Source: Daedaleopsis sinensis (taxonomy: Eukaryota; Basidiomycota; Agaricomycetes; Polyporales; Polyporaceae). From it: DNA of 64,000 nt. The notes below the pieces were generated by a model. The model was given only the letters and a program-made list of their open reading frames with translations, was not told the DNA's origin and searched no databases. This document shows positions 45,364 to 58,400 of this stretch, one piece after another; position 1 is the first letter of the stretch; every line of letters begins with the position of its first letter. The DNA is taken from positions 930,001-994,000 of the forward strand of contig CM066310.1 in NCBI GenBank assembly GCA_033807695.1. The letters run 5' to 3'. The position numbers were made by a program, and so were the translations under genes.

Positions 45364-46959
45364 ATGGCGGAAGAAAAGTACGAGCTCATTACTAGAAGAC
45401 TGCAGGAAGTCCTCGGCGGCGACCTCATCAAGGCCATTCTGGCCGAGGGCAGGACGCCAAAATGTTACTGGGGTATGCTTAGAACATTGAATCCCCCGGT
45501 TAGATAACTGCTCACATACCTTGCTCTAAGGCTCTGCGCCCACTGGTCGTCGTACGTCGCGATTTGAACGGCTGAAAATTGCCCTTATCTGATCAACTCC
45601 TTGTATAGCGCACATTGGATACTTTGTACCGCTGACAAAGATGGCGGACTTTTTGCGCGCAGACGTCGAACTCACTATTCTTTTCGCGGGTAACACGACT
45701 TTGTGTCATGATCGGCCGATGTATCGCCCTAACTTTATTTCATCTTTCAGATGTACACGCATTCCTTGACAATCTCAAGGCACCCCTGGAGCTCGTCGCT
45801 TATCGGACACAATACTACGAGAAGATCATCATGGCCGTCTTCACCTCGTTAGGCATCCCGATCTCGAGGCTGCGCGTCGTCAAGGGGTCCTCCTACCAAC
45901 TGTCCAAGGAGTACAATCTCGACAACTACAAGCTTTGCACGCTCGTCACGGAGCACGACGCGAAGAAAGCCGGCGCAGAGGTTGTAAAGCAAGTCGAGAG
46001 CCCTCTGTTGAGCGGTCTGCTCTACCCCGGTCTGCAAGCTCTCGACGAACAGTACCTCGACTGTGACTTCCAGTTTGGCGGAGTGGATCAGGTAGAGTCT
46101 CGACATACACCACGGCTGGACAGAAAGCTGACGCACCGATCGTCCCGCATCGTCCAGCGGAAAATCTTCACGTTTGCAGAGCTCTACCTCCCGCGACTAG
46201 GATACAGGAAGCGCGCACATCTCATGAATGCGATGGTGCCCGGCCTCGGCGGGGGCAAGATGTCGTCCTCGGACCCGAACTCGAAGATCGACTTCCTCGA
46301 CCCGCCCGAGGTCGTCCGCCGCAAGATCAAGGGCGCATTCTGCGAGGAGGGCAACACGGCCGAGAACGGCGTCCTGTCCTTCGTCGAGGCCGTGCTCATC
46401 CCGATCAGCCAGCTCCGCATCGAGCGCGCGCAGCGCAAGACCGGCGCGGACGCGGACGAGGGCACGGGCGCGACGGGCGACCAGACCCCGTTCGCTCTCG
46501 AGGGCGCGCCGGACGGCACCGTCTTCTCCGTGTTCAGGAAGGCGGAGTACGGCGGGACGCTGCACTACAGCACGTTCGAGGCGCTCAAGGAGGACTTCGC
46601 GGAGAAGAAGGTGCACCCGAAGGACCTGAAGACGGCGGTGGCGGACGCGATCGTGCGGTTGCTGGACCCGATCCGGAAGGCGTTCGAGCAGGACGAGGAG
46701 TGGCAGAAGATCGAGAAGCTCGCCTACCCCGACCCGAACGCGAAGCCGGAGAAGAAGAAAAAGGTAGGTCGTCTTTTGTGCTTCGTGTGCGGCGGGCTGG
46801 CCGTTCGGGACTGACGATGTGTTGTACCAGGTGAAGGTGTACCACCCGCCGCCGCCTGGCAAGGGCAAGAACGCGAAGCCCGCTGAAGGAGCTGCGGCGA
46901 CGGAGGAAGGGGCCCATTCGGCTACTGAGGCAGCGAAACAGCAAGAAGGGTCGTCATGA
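45364..46959 (+). CDS. TYS1: Cytoplasmic tyrosyl-tRNA synthetase
   Basis: Six exons, 45364-45472, 45531-45551, 45609-45689, 45751-46091, 46158-46763 and 46831-46959, give 428 aa. The 21-nt second exon encodes GSAPTGR and, with the following exon, builds the class I signature GRPHIGY (HIGH-like). The second signature KMSSSDP lies near residue 215. ILFADVHAFLDNLK and the FGGVDQ stretch with its splice to RKIFTFAE are typical of eukaryotic and archaeal TyrRS. The C-terminal Lys- and Glu-rich tail is longer than in yeast (394 aa in total). The enzyme charges tRNA-Tyr for cytosolic translation. The 66-nt intron at 46092-46157 is stop-free and in phase, so it is easy to misannotate as coding. Confidence 0.95.
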
Positions 46960-47087
46960 CATGTCTACAGTCTGAACAAGTTCTAGTAGCAGTCGGTATG
47001 TTGTACAGATACGATACATGCGAAGATAGCAACAGTGCCAAGATACAAAGCAAGGAGAAAGTATAGTCGCTAGTCGTCCACGAACCT

Positions 47088-49430
47088 TCAAGGCCACTCG
47101 ATCATCTCCTCCAGCGCCGATGCGTTCTCCCGCTGGAATTCATCGATCTTTTCCAGCAGTAGCGTTGCTCCGACCTCCTTGGCGTAGTCACGAACTAGTG
47201 TGATCAAAGGAGAATAAGGTTAGTCATCGAATCGTGAAGGTGGATGCGGCCGCGACATACGTTCCAGAAACGTTCCGGGTGTGATCGTGGGGATGAGCAG
47301 CACTTCAGTCTCCCTTTGGACACCCGCCATCTCCCACCGATGAGCCAGCTGCATGAGCTTGAGCAGACAGTCGCGCTCCTGGTTCTGTGCGAAATGCCCA
47401 GTGTAGACATAATCTACGATAACGTGAGTTCACAGCTCGTTGGTGGTGGCGCCAGAATTTATGGACTCACCGATGATCAAGCTAGCACAATGCAGCTCGA
47501 GATCGTCCTGCAGCCTGATAGGTATCGGGTGTTCCGCAGAAGCAGGTCCGCTCTCGGCGAGATGGCTGCAAAACATGGTACGGAAGTACTCGCTCGCCGT
47601 CGACAAGATGACGCGGTGGGCGTGAACTTTGGCGGCATCCTCCGAGGGTTCTTTGACCGTGAAGACGACGTCCGTCAAGACCTTGCTCTGGCGTAGGCTG
47701 TCCAAGGACCCGCGCATGCGGGCGAGCTCGTCTTCGGCAGGAGACTGGACGAGGACGGGGGCCTTGGGGACCTTGATCTCTTCCGCGCCTCCTGCACACA
47801 GCAAGTTCCGGAAGGGGCGCAGGAATGCGCGCACGTCCTCGCGCCCGTCCTCGTCCGGGACATTGAACATGATCAGGCTGGCGGCACAGAAGTGCCACCC
47901 GTCACGAGTGGGGTCGTTCACGTTCAGGAAGAGCTTCTCGCGCCGCTGGCGGAGCAGGTAGGGTGCCGCAGCTTGATGCTGGTCATTGAGGAACTTGTAC
48001 GTGGCTTCGAGGTCTTCGAGCAGACCACTGTCCCTAGGATAGCGAGGCGCAATTCGGAGGGTGAGAACACAGAGATGCTTGACCTGCACAGCCCGGGAAC
48101 GATTAGTGGGACGGTGGAGATGCGATCTGCAGCAGACTAGTGACGCACCACTTCTTCAACTGTTGGGACGCCAATCGACTCATCTGCCATGACCAGTCTC
48201 CTGATCGCGGACGACTGCTCTGGAAACAACGCCCGCTGGGTCCAGCATACGCTCGAATGCTCGTGGAGGAGAATGCGGTTTGGAGGGACTATGCGGGGGA
48301 GCGTCATCGAGAAGTCGGAGGCTTCGAACGCGGTCGGACTGCCGATTCGCCTGGATGCGTGCCTCGGGATGAAAGAGTACGCATCCAGTATCCGCCACCA
48401 TGCATCGTTGCCCTCGGCCTTCAGCGGGAGCTGAATGCTGTACCACGCGAAGATCACCCTGCTGCGTTCGAAATCCTCCACGCTCTCCTTGTCGAAGTCC
48501 TCGTTCATCGCTTGAGCGCACGCGAAGAAGCTCGAGCAGTCCAAGGCCCCCCGGAGACCCAGCGCAACCATACGATCCTCGTAAGTTCGTAAGAGCGAAT
48601 GAACGAAGTTCTGGTGGAGACGGTGGGCGAATGCGGCTTGGAACTCGGGCACGTCGCTCTTGTACACCGTGGAGATGTCAACCAACTCCAACCCTTCGTT
48701 AGGCACGAGCAGGCCTGGCACCTGTTTGCTAGATACAAGGCTCAATATGCATTCCAGGAGTGACTTGTATCTCCTGACATGGTCGGCATTGCGGAAATAG
48801 GGGGGGAACTTGAGGAGGCTGACAAAGTCGTTGAAGGACATGGCCTGGGCATTGATACTGACAAGCTTTGCCATTTCCGCTGAGTACTCGACGAAGTGAA
48901 GGGAAGGGACTTTGCCAAGGAACTGAATGACTTGCGTGAGTGCAATGCCACCAGCAAGAATTCGTACGACGGGGTCCGTGAGCGAGCGAAGCGTCGGGCT
49001 ACCTCCGACACTTGGGTACGCAGTCCAAATAGGGAGGCGTCGGACGACGTCCACTTCAGCATTGGAGTAGCCATCCTGCCATGTGCCCAGCTTGCGCCTT
49101 ACCCAGCTTGCTAATTGTTCCCATTCGCCGTCATCCAACGCGTCGAACTTCCGGTGAACGAAATCCTGGCCAAATGTGTCAAAGAGGTGCTGGAAGATGG
49201 CTAGAACCCGCTTGAATGTGAACGCCACGACCGAAAGATGGTCGCGAACCGAGAGCGGCAGCGCCAACTTGTTGAAGTGTGCGGCGGTATTCGGAGACGT
49301 GACTTGCAATCGTTCCAAGACAAACTCAGCTCCAAGCTTTTGTAGCGGGGTAATGATCGAGCGATTGGCATCTATGGTCGTTACGTCCGGAAACCCAATA
49401 GTAGGGAGTGCCACAGCAGTGTCCAAAGCG
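47088..49430 (-). pseudogene. Sacsin-BTB paralogue B, C-terminal part
   Basis: Parallel to the end of the complete gene at 52.5-61.2 kb. The large exon reads from about 49,430 to 48,149 (LDTAVALP through VGVPTVEEV). An intron follows, then exons 48083-47471 with the BTB core (VLTDVVFTVKE, VHAHRVILSTASEYFRTMF), 47413-47261 (YVYTGHFAQNQERDCLLKLM) and 47194-47088 (ending EEMIEWP). All frames are open and splice sites match the other copy. No ATG starts the part upstream of the large exon; the 5' side meets an inverted segment at about 49,430. On its own it might yield a truncated BTB protein from an internal start. BTB domains commonly dimerise or bind cullin-3. Confidence 0.85.
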
Positions 49431-50165
49431 TACCGTCACTGGCAGCTGTGTCACACCTTCTTCCGCAGTACTTCGCAGCGTCAGTGATCCTCCTGAGATC
49501 AAAACTGTGCTCCGATTGCTGAGGCCGGACGACCTCGTCAAACTCCCCTTGGATGTCCGTATCAATGTGCTCAAGCTTCCTTGCATGAGACGAGTCGACT
49601 CAGCCTACATCTCTACCGTCATCAAGCAAAAGAGACAACAATTTGTAGAGGCCTATAGCTCAAGGGAGATAGATGTGCGCGACCTCGACAATATTATCCG
49701 CTACTTGCTCCATCTGGATGGTTCACTAAATGCTATCACTACTGGCTCCGCCAGCGATGTCCTCGCGGGTCTTCCCCTCCTTCCTCTCGCTGACGGAAGC
49801 GTTGCTCAGGCGGAGGCCGAACCCGCTTCAGTCGTTTTTACCGGATCGTGGAAGAATCACATATCAGAAGGGACCCATTATCCTTGGCCTGTTTTCCCTG
49901 CACGACGCTTCCTCCACCCTTTGTTTGACCAGGAATTACTGCTTGGGAGGGGGCTTACTAATGTCAAGCGACTCGAAAAGTCAGACGTAGTGAGCCTTCT
50001 TCAAGATGTTTTTGTCCCTGCACCGCGCCGAGAGGTCACTGAGGCAGAACGCGCGTGGGTCCTCAGCTTCTGGTCCCTGTACCCTAGACTACCCGACAGA
50101 CCGAAACTGGATCAGCTTTCAGATCTTCCTCTCATTCCCACCATGAACGCCCTGACCTTTTCCGG
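49431..50165 (+). pseudogene. Sacsin-BTB paralogue B, middle part in inverted orientation
   Basis: On the plus strand this open stretch (TPSSAVLRSVSDPPEIKTVL to LPLIPTMNALTF) matches the middle of the large exon 9 of the complete copy (SPSSAVIRSPGEPEVVKAIL to LPLVPTMDNNVF), which is on the minus strand. Both neighbours of the stretch match the adjoining parts of the same exon on the minus strand. So about 735 bp were flipped within one exon. No stop codons have accumulated in it. Confidence 0.88.
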
Positions 50166-52140
50166 ACGAGTGGACTGAGACAAACAGGAGTCGCTATAGA
50201 ATCCTTCGACTACAGTTCTGGAGTATGTGTCAGGGGGTTGGTTTGCATATCCAGGCCACGGTGCGAGGGATTTCGGGAGGGAAACCTGCCAGACCTCGAG
50301 AAGAAACAAGTAGAGCGGAGGGACCATGGAGGAGAGGAGCCAATGATTGAACTCAGAGTCTCGATTGAGTGTGCCATCACCGTCCCACCGAATGTTTCGC
50401 CTGTCGTCAGTGAGTACAAATGAAGCGTCGATATTGACGGGTAGACTTGTCGTTATGGGTAAGGGAAGCGACGCAAAGAAGAGCTTTTGGGTAGCTCTAT
50501 GGGTATTCGCCTCGGAAGTATCGGAGTCCTTACCATGCTCGCTCGCGAGAGAGATCCTAACTTGTTTGATCCTGTGTTTCACTAATATCTCGGGGACCCA
50601 AGGCGGATAGGAAGCCGAGGGTATGACGTGGACGATTGTGGTCCAAGAGGTTTTCCGAGGTAGTAACCTATTTCCGCTCACAGTAATGTCGACGTGTTGA
50701 ACAGAGTACGGCTCATTCCTGGAAGTGTCCTCCTCTCTGTTGGCAAATACTGTCCAGAGAGGAGACCCGCTCGTTGAGGCGGAGATACTGTTGACTGCAA
50801 TGAACAGCAAAGATTGTGCGGCCAATATCTTGTGTTCCTCGAACATGTCGCGCACAGACCAGGCTTTAACGGGGACTTTGGAGAGATTACTTTCAGAAGC
50901 TTGTTTCGCAGTGCGCAAGGGTAAGCGGATGATTGTCTGCGCAGACAATCAGCTCGGACGTAGCACCACGAAACATTGTCCACCATCACTGACCCCCTTA
51001 TACTCCGCGTCATTGATTTGGAAGCCGAAGAGCGCGGAGAACACTTGCAACTGTTTGGGGTACAAGCTGGGGAAAGCAGCGTAATCAGCATAACTCCCGA
51101 TACACCCGTAGCTGTACACGACATACCTCCTGACCTGGTCCAGGGGCGCTACCCACTGATTCGCCTTCAGTTCTTCAGGAAGAAATCGACCGGATGGATC
51201 GAGCAATATGAGATATTTCCCTGAGAGGATCATAGCGACCTAGCTCATCCGCATCCATCAGCATGATTAGGCGAATGCAGAAGATACTGAGGCATACCTC
51301 AGAGAAGTGGTAAAACGAGAGGGCACCCAGTCCAAACTTTCCGATGGAGTCAATCTGACCCTCTTTGCCCCAACGACCTATACGACATATTCCACGAATG
51401 TCATCCTCTGTAAAGAGAGCATCGTTGTGGACGATGAGTGATGTCCCTCGGCAAAACTGCGCAATGCCTCCACAAAGCAGTTCATCGGCGGAGGACCTCT
51501 TGACTTGACGGGCTTCGGCATCATCGAGCATGAGGTCGAAGGATGTCGCACCGGCGTCCGCGGCATTGGCCAGGAACTCGTTGAATGCTTGCTCAATGGG
51601 GTAAGAACGCAGCACGTTCGCGACACGTGTAGTCAGATCCTCGCGCATGTCCTCCGCGACGAAGCTCAACGGTTTGCAGTGGAGAGAGCCCAGTGACGGA
51701 ATCTGGAGCTTGCCAAGCAGCGTGGATATCTCTACCTTCTGGTGGACTCGCACCCTGTTCTCCGGGATTTCGAATTGATATGCGCGTGCACCGAGGTCGT
51801 TGTAGAACAGCTCTTTGACACCCCGAAGACTGTTGTCGCTCGCAGGAACTACAAGACTGGAACATTCCTCCTCCGTGAGCGAGTCGAAATCCAGAGAGCT
51901 GAGAAGATCAATGCATGCTGATACCGCGTCCTTCGCCTGTGACGGCGTTTTCACCGATTCCGTGTCCTGGGTCAACAACTCAAGCTGCTGCAGGATCGCG
52001 CCATTGGAGGGGCTATCAGAGTCGCGTTTGGTTAGCACTACATACGCTAGAAACGGTAGCTCTGGATTCACATACATATCTGTACAACCAATGCTGCGCA
52101 AGAAACTGCCTATCCGAGCCGCACTCTCCGCACTCTCCGC
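50166..52140 (-). pseudogene. Sacsin-BTB paralogue B, N-terminal remnant with GHKL-ATPase-like module
   Basis: Starts abruptly near 52,140 within the region matching FLLSVGCTERYM of the complete copy. It includes the second ATPase-like module (NEFLANAADAGATSFDLMLD, then ALFTEDDIRGICRIGRWGKE and GKFGLGALSFYHFSE). Short exons at about 51,239 and 51,080 encode VAMILSGKYLILLDPSG and YPKQLQVFSALFGF. The large exon begins at TIIRLPLRT and ends at the inversion boundary (DSCLSQSTRP). Reading frames and splice sites are preserved. The first half of the gene, including the N-terminal ATPase module and the start, is absent. Confidence 0.85.
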
Positions 52141-52149
52141 ACTCTCTAC
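52122..52149. repeat. (CACTCTCCG)3 nonamer repeat at the duplication junction
   Basis: Three 9-bp copies lie exactly where the minus-strand sacsin similarity ends and the plus-strand TyrRS similarity begins. Confidence 0.85.
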
Positions 52150-52265
52150 ACTGTACCCCAAGAACCTGAAGACAGCAGTGGCAGAAGTGACTATACGGTT
52201 CATGCACTCTATCCGGAAGTTTGCAGAAGATTGAGAAGCTCGCGTACTCGGAACGCGATGCCACG
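52145..52265 (+). pseudogene. 3' fragment of the tyrosyl-tRNA synthetase gene
   Basis: Encodes YPKNLKTAVAEVTIRF followed by IRK, then, after a frame change, QKIEKLAY. These parallel HPKDLKTAVADAIVRLLDPIRK and QKIEKLAYPDPN of the complete gene at 46.6-46.75 kb. The downstream flank (GATATGTTGTACAGA, then ACATGTGAAGATA, ACAACAG) also resembles 46,990-47,040. It is a dead scrap left by a tandem duplication of the TyrRS 3' end together with the sacsin-BTB gene. Confidence 0.82.
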
Positions 52266-52488
52266 GAAACCACCGTGACTATTAATGCTGGGCTAGCTGT
52301 TGTACTACTTCAAGTCCGTGTGCTGCTGGTTGACCAACGTGTTGTCACCTGGTAAGTGCAAGACTTCGAAGAACGGACAAATCTTAGATGCAGTTGATAT
52401 GTTGTACAGAAAATATACATGTGAAGATAACAACAGGGCGAACAATCGCTTATAGTCACGCTACGCAGTCTCTCTGGTAGTCCAAGAG

Positions 52489-55400
52489 TCAGTCCCAGTC
52501 GATCATCTGCTCCAGCGCCGATGCGTTTTCCCGCTTGAACTCGTCAATCTTCCCCAACAGCAGCGTCGCCCCCACCTCTTCGGCGTAATCATGAACTAGC
52601 ACGTCAAGAAGAATCAGTATAGTCATCGTGCGTATTGAAGATGGCAGGCGCGGCTGCGGCTTACGTTCCAAGAATGTCCCGGGCGTGATTGTGGGGATGA
52701 GCAGCACCTCCGCTTTCCTTTGCACATCCGTCATCTCCCACCGGTGGGCGAGCTGCATGAGGTTGAGCAAGCACTCGCGCTCCTGGCGCGGTTCGAAATG
52801 CCCGGTATAGACATGGTCTGAAACGGGAGAGTTACGAGTTAGCTCACTGAGTCGTGATTGCTCATGCACCCGCAGCTCACCTAGGATCAGACGGGCGCAT
52901 TGCAGCTCTCGTTCGTTCGGCAGCTCGAGGACGATCGGGTTCTCAGCTGACGCGGGTCCGCTCTCGGCCAGATGGCCGCAGAACATGCCGTGGAAGTATT
53001 CGCTGGCGGCCGCCAGGACGTTGCGGTGAGCATAAAGACGATCGGCAGAGTCCACGATGCTCCCTGCGACCATAAAGTTGACGTCCGTGAGGACCATACT
53101 CTCACGCAAGCTGCTGAACACGCCCCGCATGCGGGCGAGCTCGTCTTCTGCGGGAGAGGATTCTAGGACGGGCGCGGTAGGGATCTTGATTTCCTCTGCA
53201 CCGGCTGCGAGAAGCAAGTTCTGGAAAGGGCGCAGGAATGCGCGCACGTCCTGTCGTCCGTCCTCGTCCGGAACGTTGAACATGATCTGGTTTGCAGCGC
53301 AAAAGCTCCACTTGTCGTAGGAAGGGTCATTGACATTTAGGAAGAGCGCCTCGCGTCCATGGTGCCGCAGATATGGCTTCGCGCTTGCGTGCCGCTCGTC
53401 GAGGAACGCATATGTCGCCTTGAGATCATCTAGAAGACCGCGGTCTCGAGAATTGTGCGGAGCTATCTGCATAGCAAGCACGCGTAGATGTTCGACCTGC
53501 GGACCCGCTTATGAGTGATCGAACATTGGTACAAGCGGGGAGGTACATACCACTTCGCCCACGGAAGGCACCCCTACCGACGCATCTGCCATCGCCAACT
53601 TCCTGTCTGGGGCTTCCGCAAACAACGCTCGCTGGGTCCAAGCTACAGCGGAATGCTCATGGCGGAGAGCCTGTCTGGGAGAAACCAAGTAGGGGAGCGG
53701 GGAGGCGAATGCTGTTAAATCAAAGCCCACAGAAGTGCCAATCCTTCGCGAGACGTGCTGAGGGATGAAGGCAATGCTATCCAATCCTCGCCACCATGAA
53801 TCATGCGGAATGACAAGGGGAAGCTGCGTGCTGTACCACCGAAAGATAACCCTAATGTGCTCTTGGTCTTGGGCTGTCCCGCGTTGGGCGAAGTCCTCCG
53901 CTATGGCCTTCGCACAATCGATGAATGAATCGCAATTTAACTCCTTCTGAAGACCCATAGGAACGAGGTGATTCTGATACTTGCGCAGGGTGGAATGGAT
54001 GAAATGATGGCGCCTGTACGCAAAGGCCGCTCGGAACTGGGGAACGTCGTGGGCGTACAACTTGCGAAGGTCGACGAACTCGAGACTTTCATTCGGTACT
54101 TTCAGCCGACCGGAGAACAATTGGCGTTGTTTGGGTTTCAGTGTAGTCACGACATCAAGGAGTGCGCGAAATTTGTTCAAATCGGCCTGGGCGAGATGTG
54201 TCGGAAATTCGAAGTAGGTCCCGAGTTCCTGCAATGAGACACGAGATACCGACACACCGGCGGGGAGAGCAATGGGTGATTCCGGATCGACGAAGAACAG
54301 GCCGTCCTTCAGGAATGTGACAATGCTGCTGATAGGTCGAACGTCGCTGACTAGTCGTACCGAGGGATCTGTGAGGGAACGAAGCGTCGACGTGCCGCTT
54401 CTCTGGTATGCAAGCCAGATTGGGAGCCGAGCTGCTATGCCCATCAGCTCCTTGCCTCCAGACCTAGCAGATGAACGTATCCATTTCGCAAGTCGTTGTC
54501 GATCGTGCTCCGGCAGATCTCCCAGACGGGCATCGATCTTTCCCTCGCTGTACAAAGAGCGGAAAAACGCCATGACTCGTTGGAGTGTGAAGGTTCTGGC
54601 ACTGAGACGATCGAGGAGCACAGAGGGAAGCCTGTTCGCCCCACTTGTGGATCCCAAAGGCACGAACTCTGCCCCGAGTTGACGCAGGAGCGGCAAAAGC
54701 CAAGAGAGGTTGGAGGGAGGTATGCCGAGGACGTGGGAAGCAACCGCACTGTCCAATGAGATGAAGACATTGTTGTCCATTGTAGGAACGAGGGGAAGCT
54801 TCTTGAGATCTTCAAGCGAAGGAACAACAAGAAGCGTAGAAAACATTTGCCAGAAACGAAGAATCAGACTGCGTTCCTTTTCAGTAACCCGAAGACGAGG
54901 AGCGGGGCTAATGAGATCCTGGAGGAGGTCTACGATCGCTAGGCCAGTAAGGGGAACGATGTTCAACCCTTTGTCTAACAGCAGCTTCTGATCCATCGAC
55001 GGATGCAGGAACCGCTGCGCCGGGAATATATCCCACGGAACTGGGCCAGTACCGAACCAGGAGACAGAGAAGACGGTCATCGCCCCCGATGTTGTCGTGC
55101 TGATGCTTGACAGGGTGACTTTGTCGGCGAGAGGAAGCAACGGGAGACCCACAAGTAACGATTGTTCCGACTCCGAGCTGAGGACGTAGCGGATGAGGTC
55201 CTGAATGTGAGTCACGTCGAGAGCCCGGCTTCGATATGCCTCCACAAACTGAGGTCCCTTCCGATTAATGACACAAGACATGTATTCAGGGTCGACTCGC
55301 CTGATCGCTTTGAGCTTGAGTACTCTTGACCGCACTCGGACGGGGAGCTCGACAAGTTCATCAGGACACAGGATGCGCAAAATGGCCTTCACCACCTCAG

Positions 55401-58400
55401 GCTCTCCAGGGCTCCTGATAACCGCGGACGAAGGGGAGAGATGTCCACCGGAGAGGCTTTGGAACAGTTCCCGCGGAGATGATGCAAGGCAATCGCTACC
55501 ATAGAATGCGTCTACCACAGCGTCAGACAGTGGATCGTGAGACCCTTCGGTGCTTCCCGGCCATGGATTGGCTGAAGCTGAGACATCCGAGGTAGCGTTC
55601 TGGGTTGCGATCGCGAAGAGATACAGCTGAGGGACCATCGACGACAAGAGCCAGTGATTGAACTTGGAGTCCTCGTTCATCGTACCGTCCCCGTCCCATC
55701 GGATGTTTCGTCGGTCATCAGCGAGCACGAATGAACCATGCACATGCATGGGAAGTGCCGTCATGACGGGCAAGGGAAGTGATGAGAAGAAGTACTTCTG
55801 GGGTATTGAGGCCTTGGTGCGCCGACTCGAAAACCCGGTGAGTTCGCATGCCAGCGCGATGCTCACACTTTTGACTCTATGCCGTTCCAGGACCTTGGGT
55901 GCCCAATCAGGATAAGAAGCCGAGGCTATGGAGGAGCTGAAAATGCGCCATGATCTCTCTATGCGCAACTGTTGGGATGCATTCTCCTCCGTGACGATGA
56001 CGTCCTGGTGCGCGTATGGCTCGTCCACTGGGTGAACCTCTCGGTTTCGTCTAGCGGAGACGGTCCAAAGGGGAGTAGAAGTGCTGATAGCGGCCGTTAT
56101 CTCGTTCACCCGGATGAAGAACAAGGAACGTGCGGCCATTGGCATATATTGCATCAGCATATCGCGCATGTCGAGCTCGTTTAACGACCTGTTGAATAGA
56201 CGGCTCTTCGATGCTTGCTTGTACGTGCGCAAAGGTAGACGAATCATCGTCTGGCAGTCAACGGTTAGCTCTATTTTAGATGGCCAGGATTCGACCACTG
56301 ACCCCTCTATACTCCGTATCGCTGACGTGAAAGCCGAAGAGCTCGGAGAATACCTGCAGATGTCCCGGATAGAGGCTGAAGGACCAGCGTTGTCAAAAAG
56401 TTCAATGTAGATACTAGGTCACATAACATACCTCCGAATATCACCTAGGGATGCCACATACGAGTTTCTGTTCCACTCCTCGGGAAGGAATTGACCAGAC
56501 GGATCGAGTAACACTAGATATCTGCCCGACAGTATCATGGCAACCTATTACTGTTATGAGCGAATGAAGTAGCCGAGGTAGAATACCGCGACGTACCTCG
56601 GAAAAGTGATAGAAGGAGAGGGCCCCCAATCCAAACCTCCCGATGGTGTCGGCTTGCCCTTCTTTGCCTCCGCGACCTATGCGACAGATACCGCGAATGT
56701 CGTTCTCAGTGAAAAGAGCATCGTTGTGGACGATCAATGCAGGTCCTTGACAGAACGGGACCATGGCCTCGCATAAGAGGTCAGAGGAGCGGGCACGGCG
56801 GGTTGTACTATTGTCGAGCATGAGGTTGAAAGTGGTAGCACCTGCGTCGGTCGCATTGGCCAAGAACTCGTTGAACGCCTGGTCGATGTTGTAGGCCCTC
56901 AGCACGTTCGCGATCCGCGTGGTCAGGTCCTCACGCATGTCTTCCGCAAAAAATGTCAACGGCTTGAGAAGAAAAGAGCCCAACGAGGGTATCCGGAGAC
57001 TGTCCCGCAGCGTAGAGCGTATGCTGGAATGGGCCCCCACCTTCCCCTCCGGAAGTGCGAATTGGCGTGCGCGCGAGCCAAGGTCGTTGTAGAACAACTC
57101 GTTCACCTTGCGAAGCGTGTTGTCGTTCCCCGGAGCCACGATGCGGAGACGTTCCTGCTCGGTCATAGAGGCGAAGTGCAACGATCGCAAGAGATCGATG
57201 CAGTCCCATACGCCGTGCTCAGACGGGATTGTCTCCTGGGCCAATCCCTCGAGCTGCTCGAGTATAGAGATATTGGACGGTCTGTCATCAGCATCCGAGA
57301 AGTCAGCGTGGGTTGCGTATGAATGCGTTCGGTACATGTACCTCTCTGTACAGCCGACGCTGAGTAGAAACTCCTTCACACCGTCAACTTGGAGAAGGTC
57401 GGGAGATATCTGTCCAAAGCCTCGTAGACGGCCCGACAGTGTGAGAACCGCAAACCGTGGTTGCTGAAGCTCCCCGCCCTCGGTTGGAACACAAAACTCT
57501 GAGGACATGAGAGTAGCGAGCTCCCTGACTGGTGATGGTTCAAGACTGGAGAATCGGTGTCCAAATTCGCGCGTCAGCTTAGTGAGGTAGCGAGAACGTT
57601 CGTACAACGACAGGGGCTCCGAAAGAACTCGACACAACTGCTCGGCGAGGATGTCGTAGGGGATGAGTCGGTCCCATCCGAGCATTCGGCGAAGAGTCTT
57701 GGACTCGATCGGGGCTGGCAGATCCAACATGGGCATGACACGATCACACAGCAAGTGATAGGTAGCGTCACGCGTATCCTCCGGTCTCTTCAAGCCGGCC
57801 TTGGTCGGGATCCAGGAAAGCTCCGGATCGTACTGCACTCCAGAACAGTTGAACCAGCCCGTCTCCAAGACACGCAACAAGCGACGCGCTGCATCAGACG
57901 CGAGCGCTTGCTCCGCGGTGGGAAGGCTTGATATATAGCGGATTCTGTCCCCAACATACTTCACGTCGAGCTCCCGCCGGAGAAGACCGAGTTGCATCAG
58001 GGCGCACGCGATGCCTGAGCCGTCATCGAAGAGTGCGCTGGGGTCCTCGCGAGGCACGAGCTCCGAAATGAGATGTGATTGAGGGTCGATCACGTCTTGC
58101 GGTGCGAGCAGGCGGTCGCCCGTTCCGACCGGAACGATTCGACTGGTGCGCAACTTCTCCATGAGGTCGAACGTTTCGTACGCACGGTTCTCGACGAGGA
58201 AGCGGAGAACACGAACGCGTACGAGGGGCGGCTGCTCCTCGATGTGCTCGATGTGCAATTGGAGGAGGCGCTGGTTTGAGATCGAGCTAATCGACGCTTG
58301 GTAGTCGATCTGCTCCAGTATGCGCTGTTCGTCTGGCGTGCGATGAACGAAGATGGAGTCTGTGATACGGGGAAGTGGTAGAGATAGTCTTTCTGGTTCG

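Noticed and set aside
52016..52273. Cys-rich ECGECGECG open frame
   Set aside because: It is a translation of the 9-bp tandem repeat at the duplication junction.
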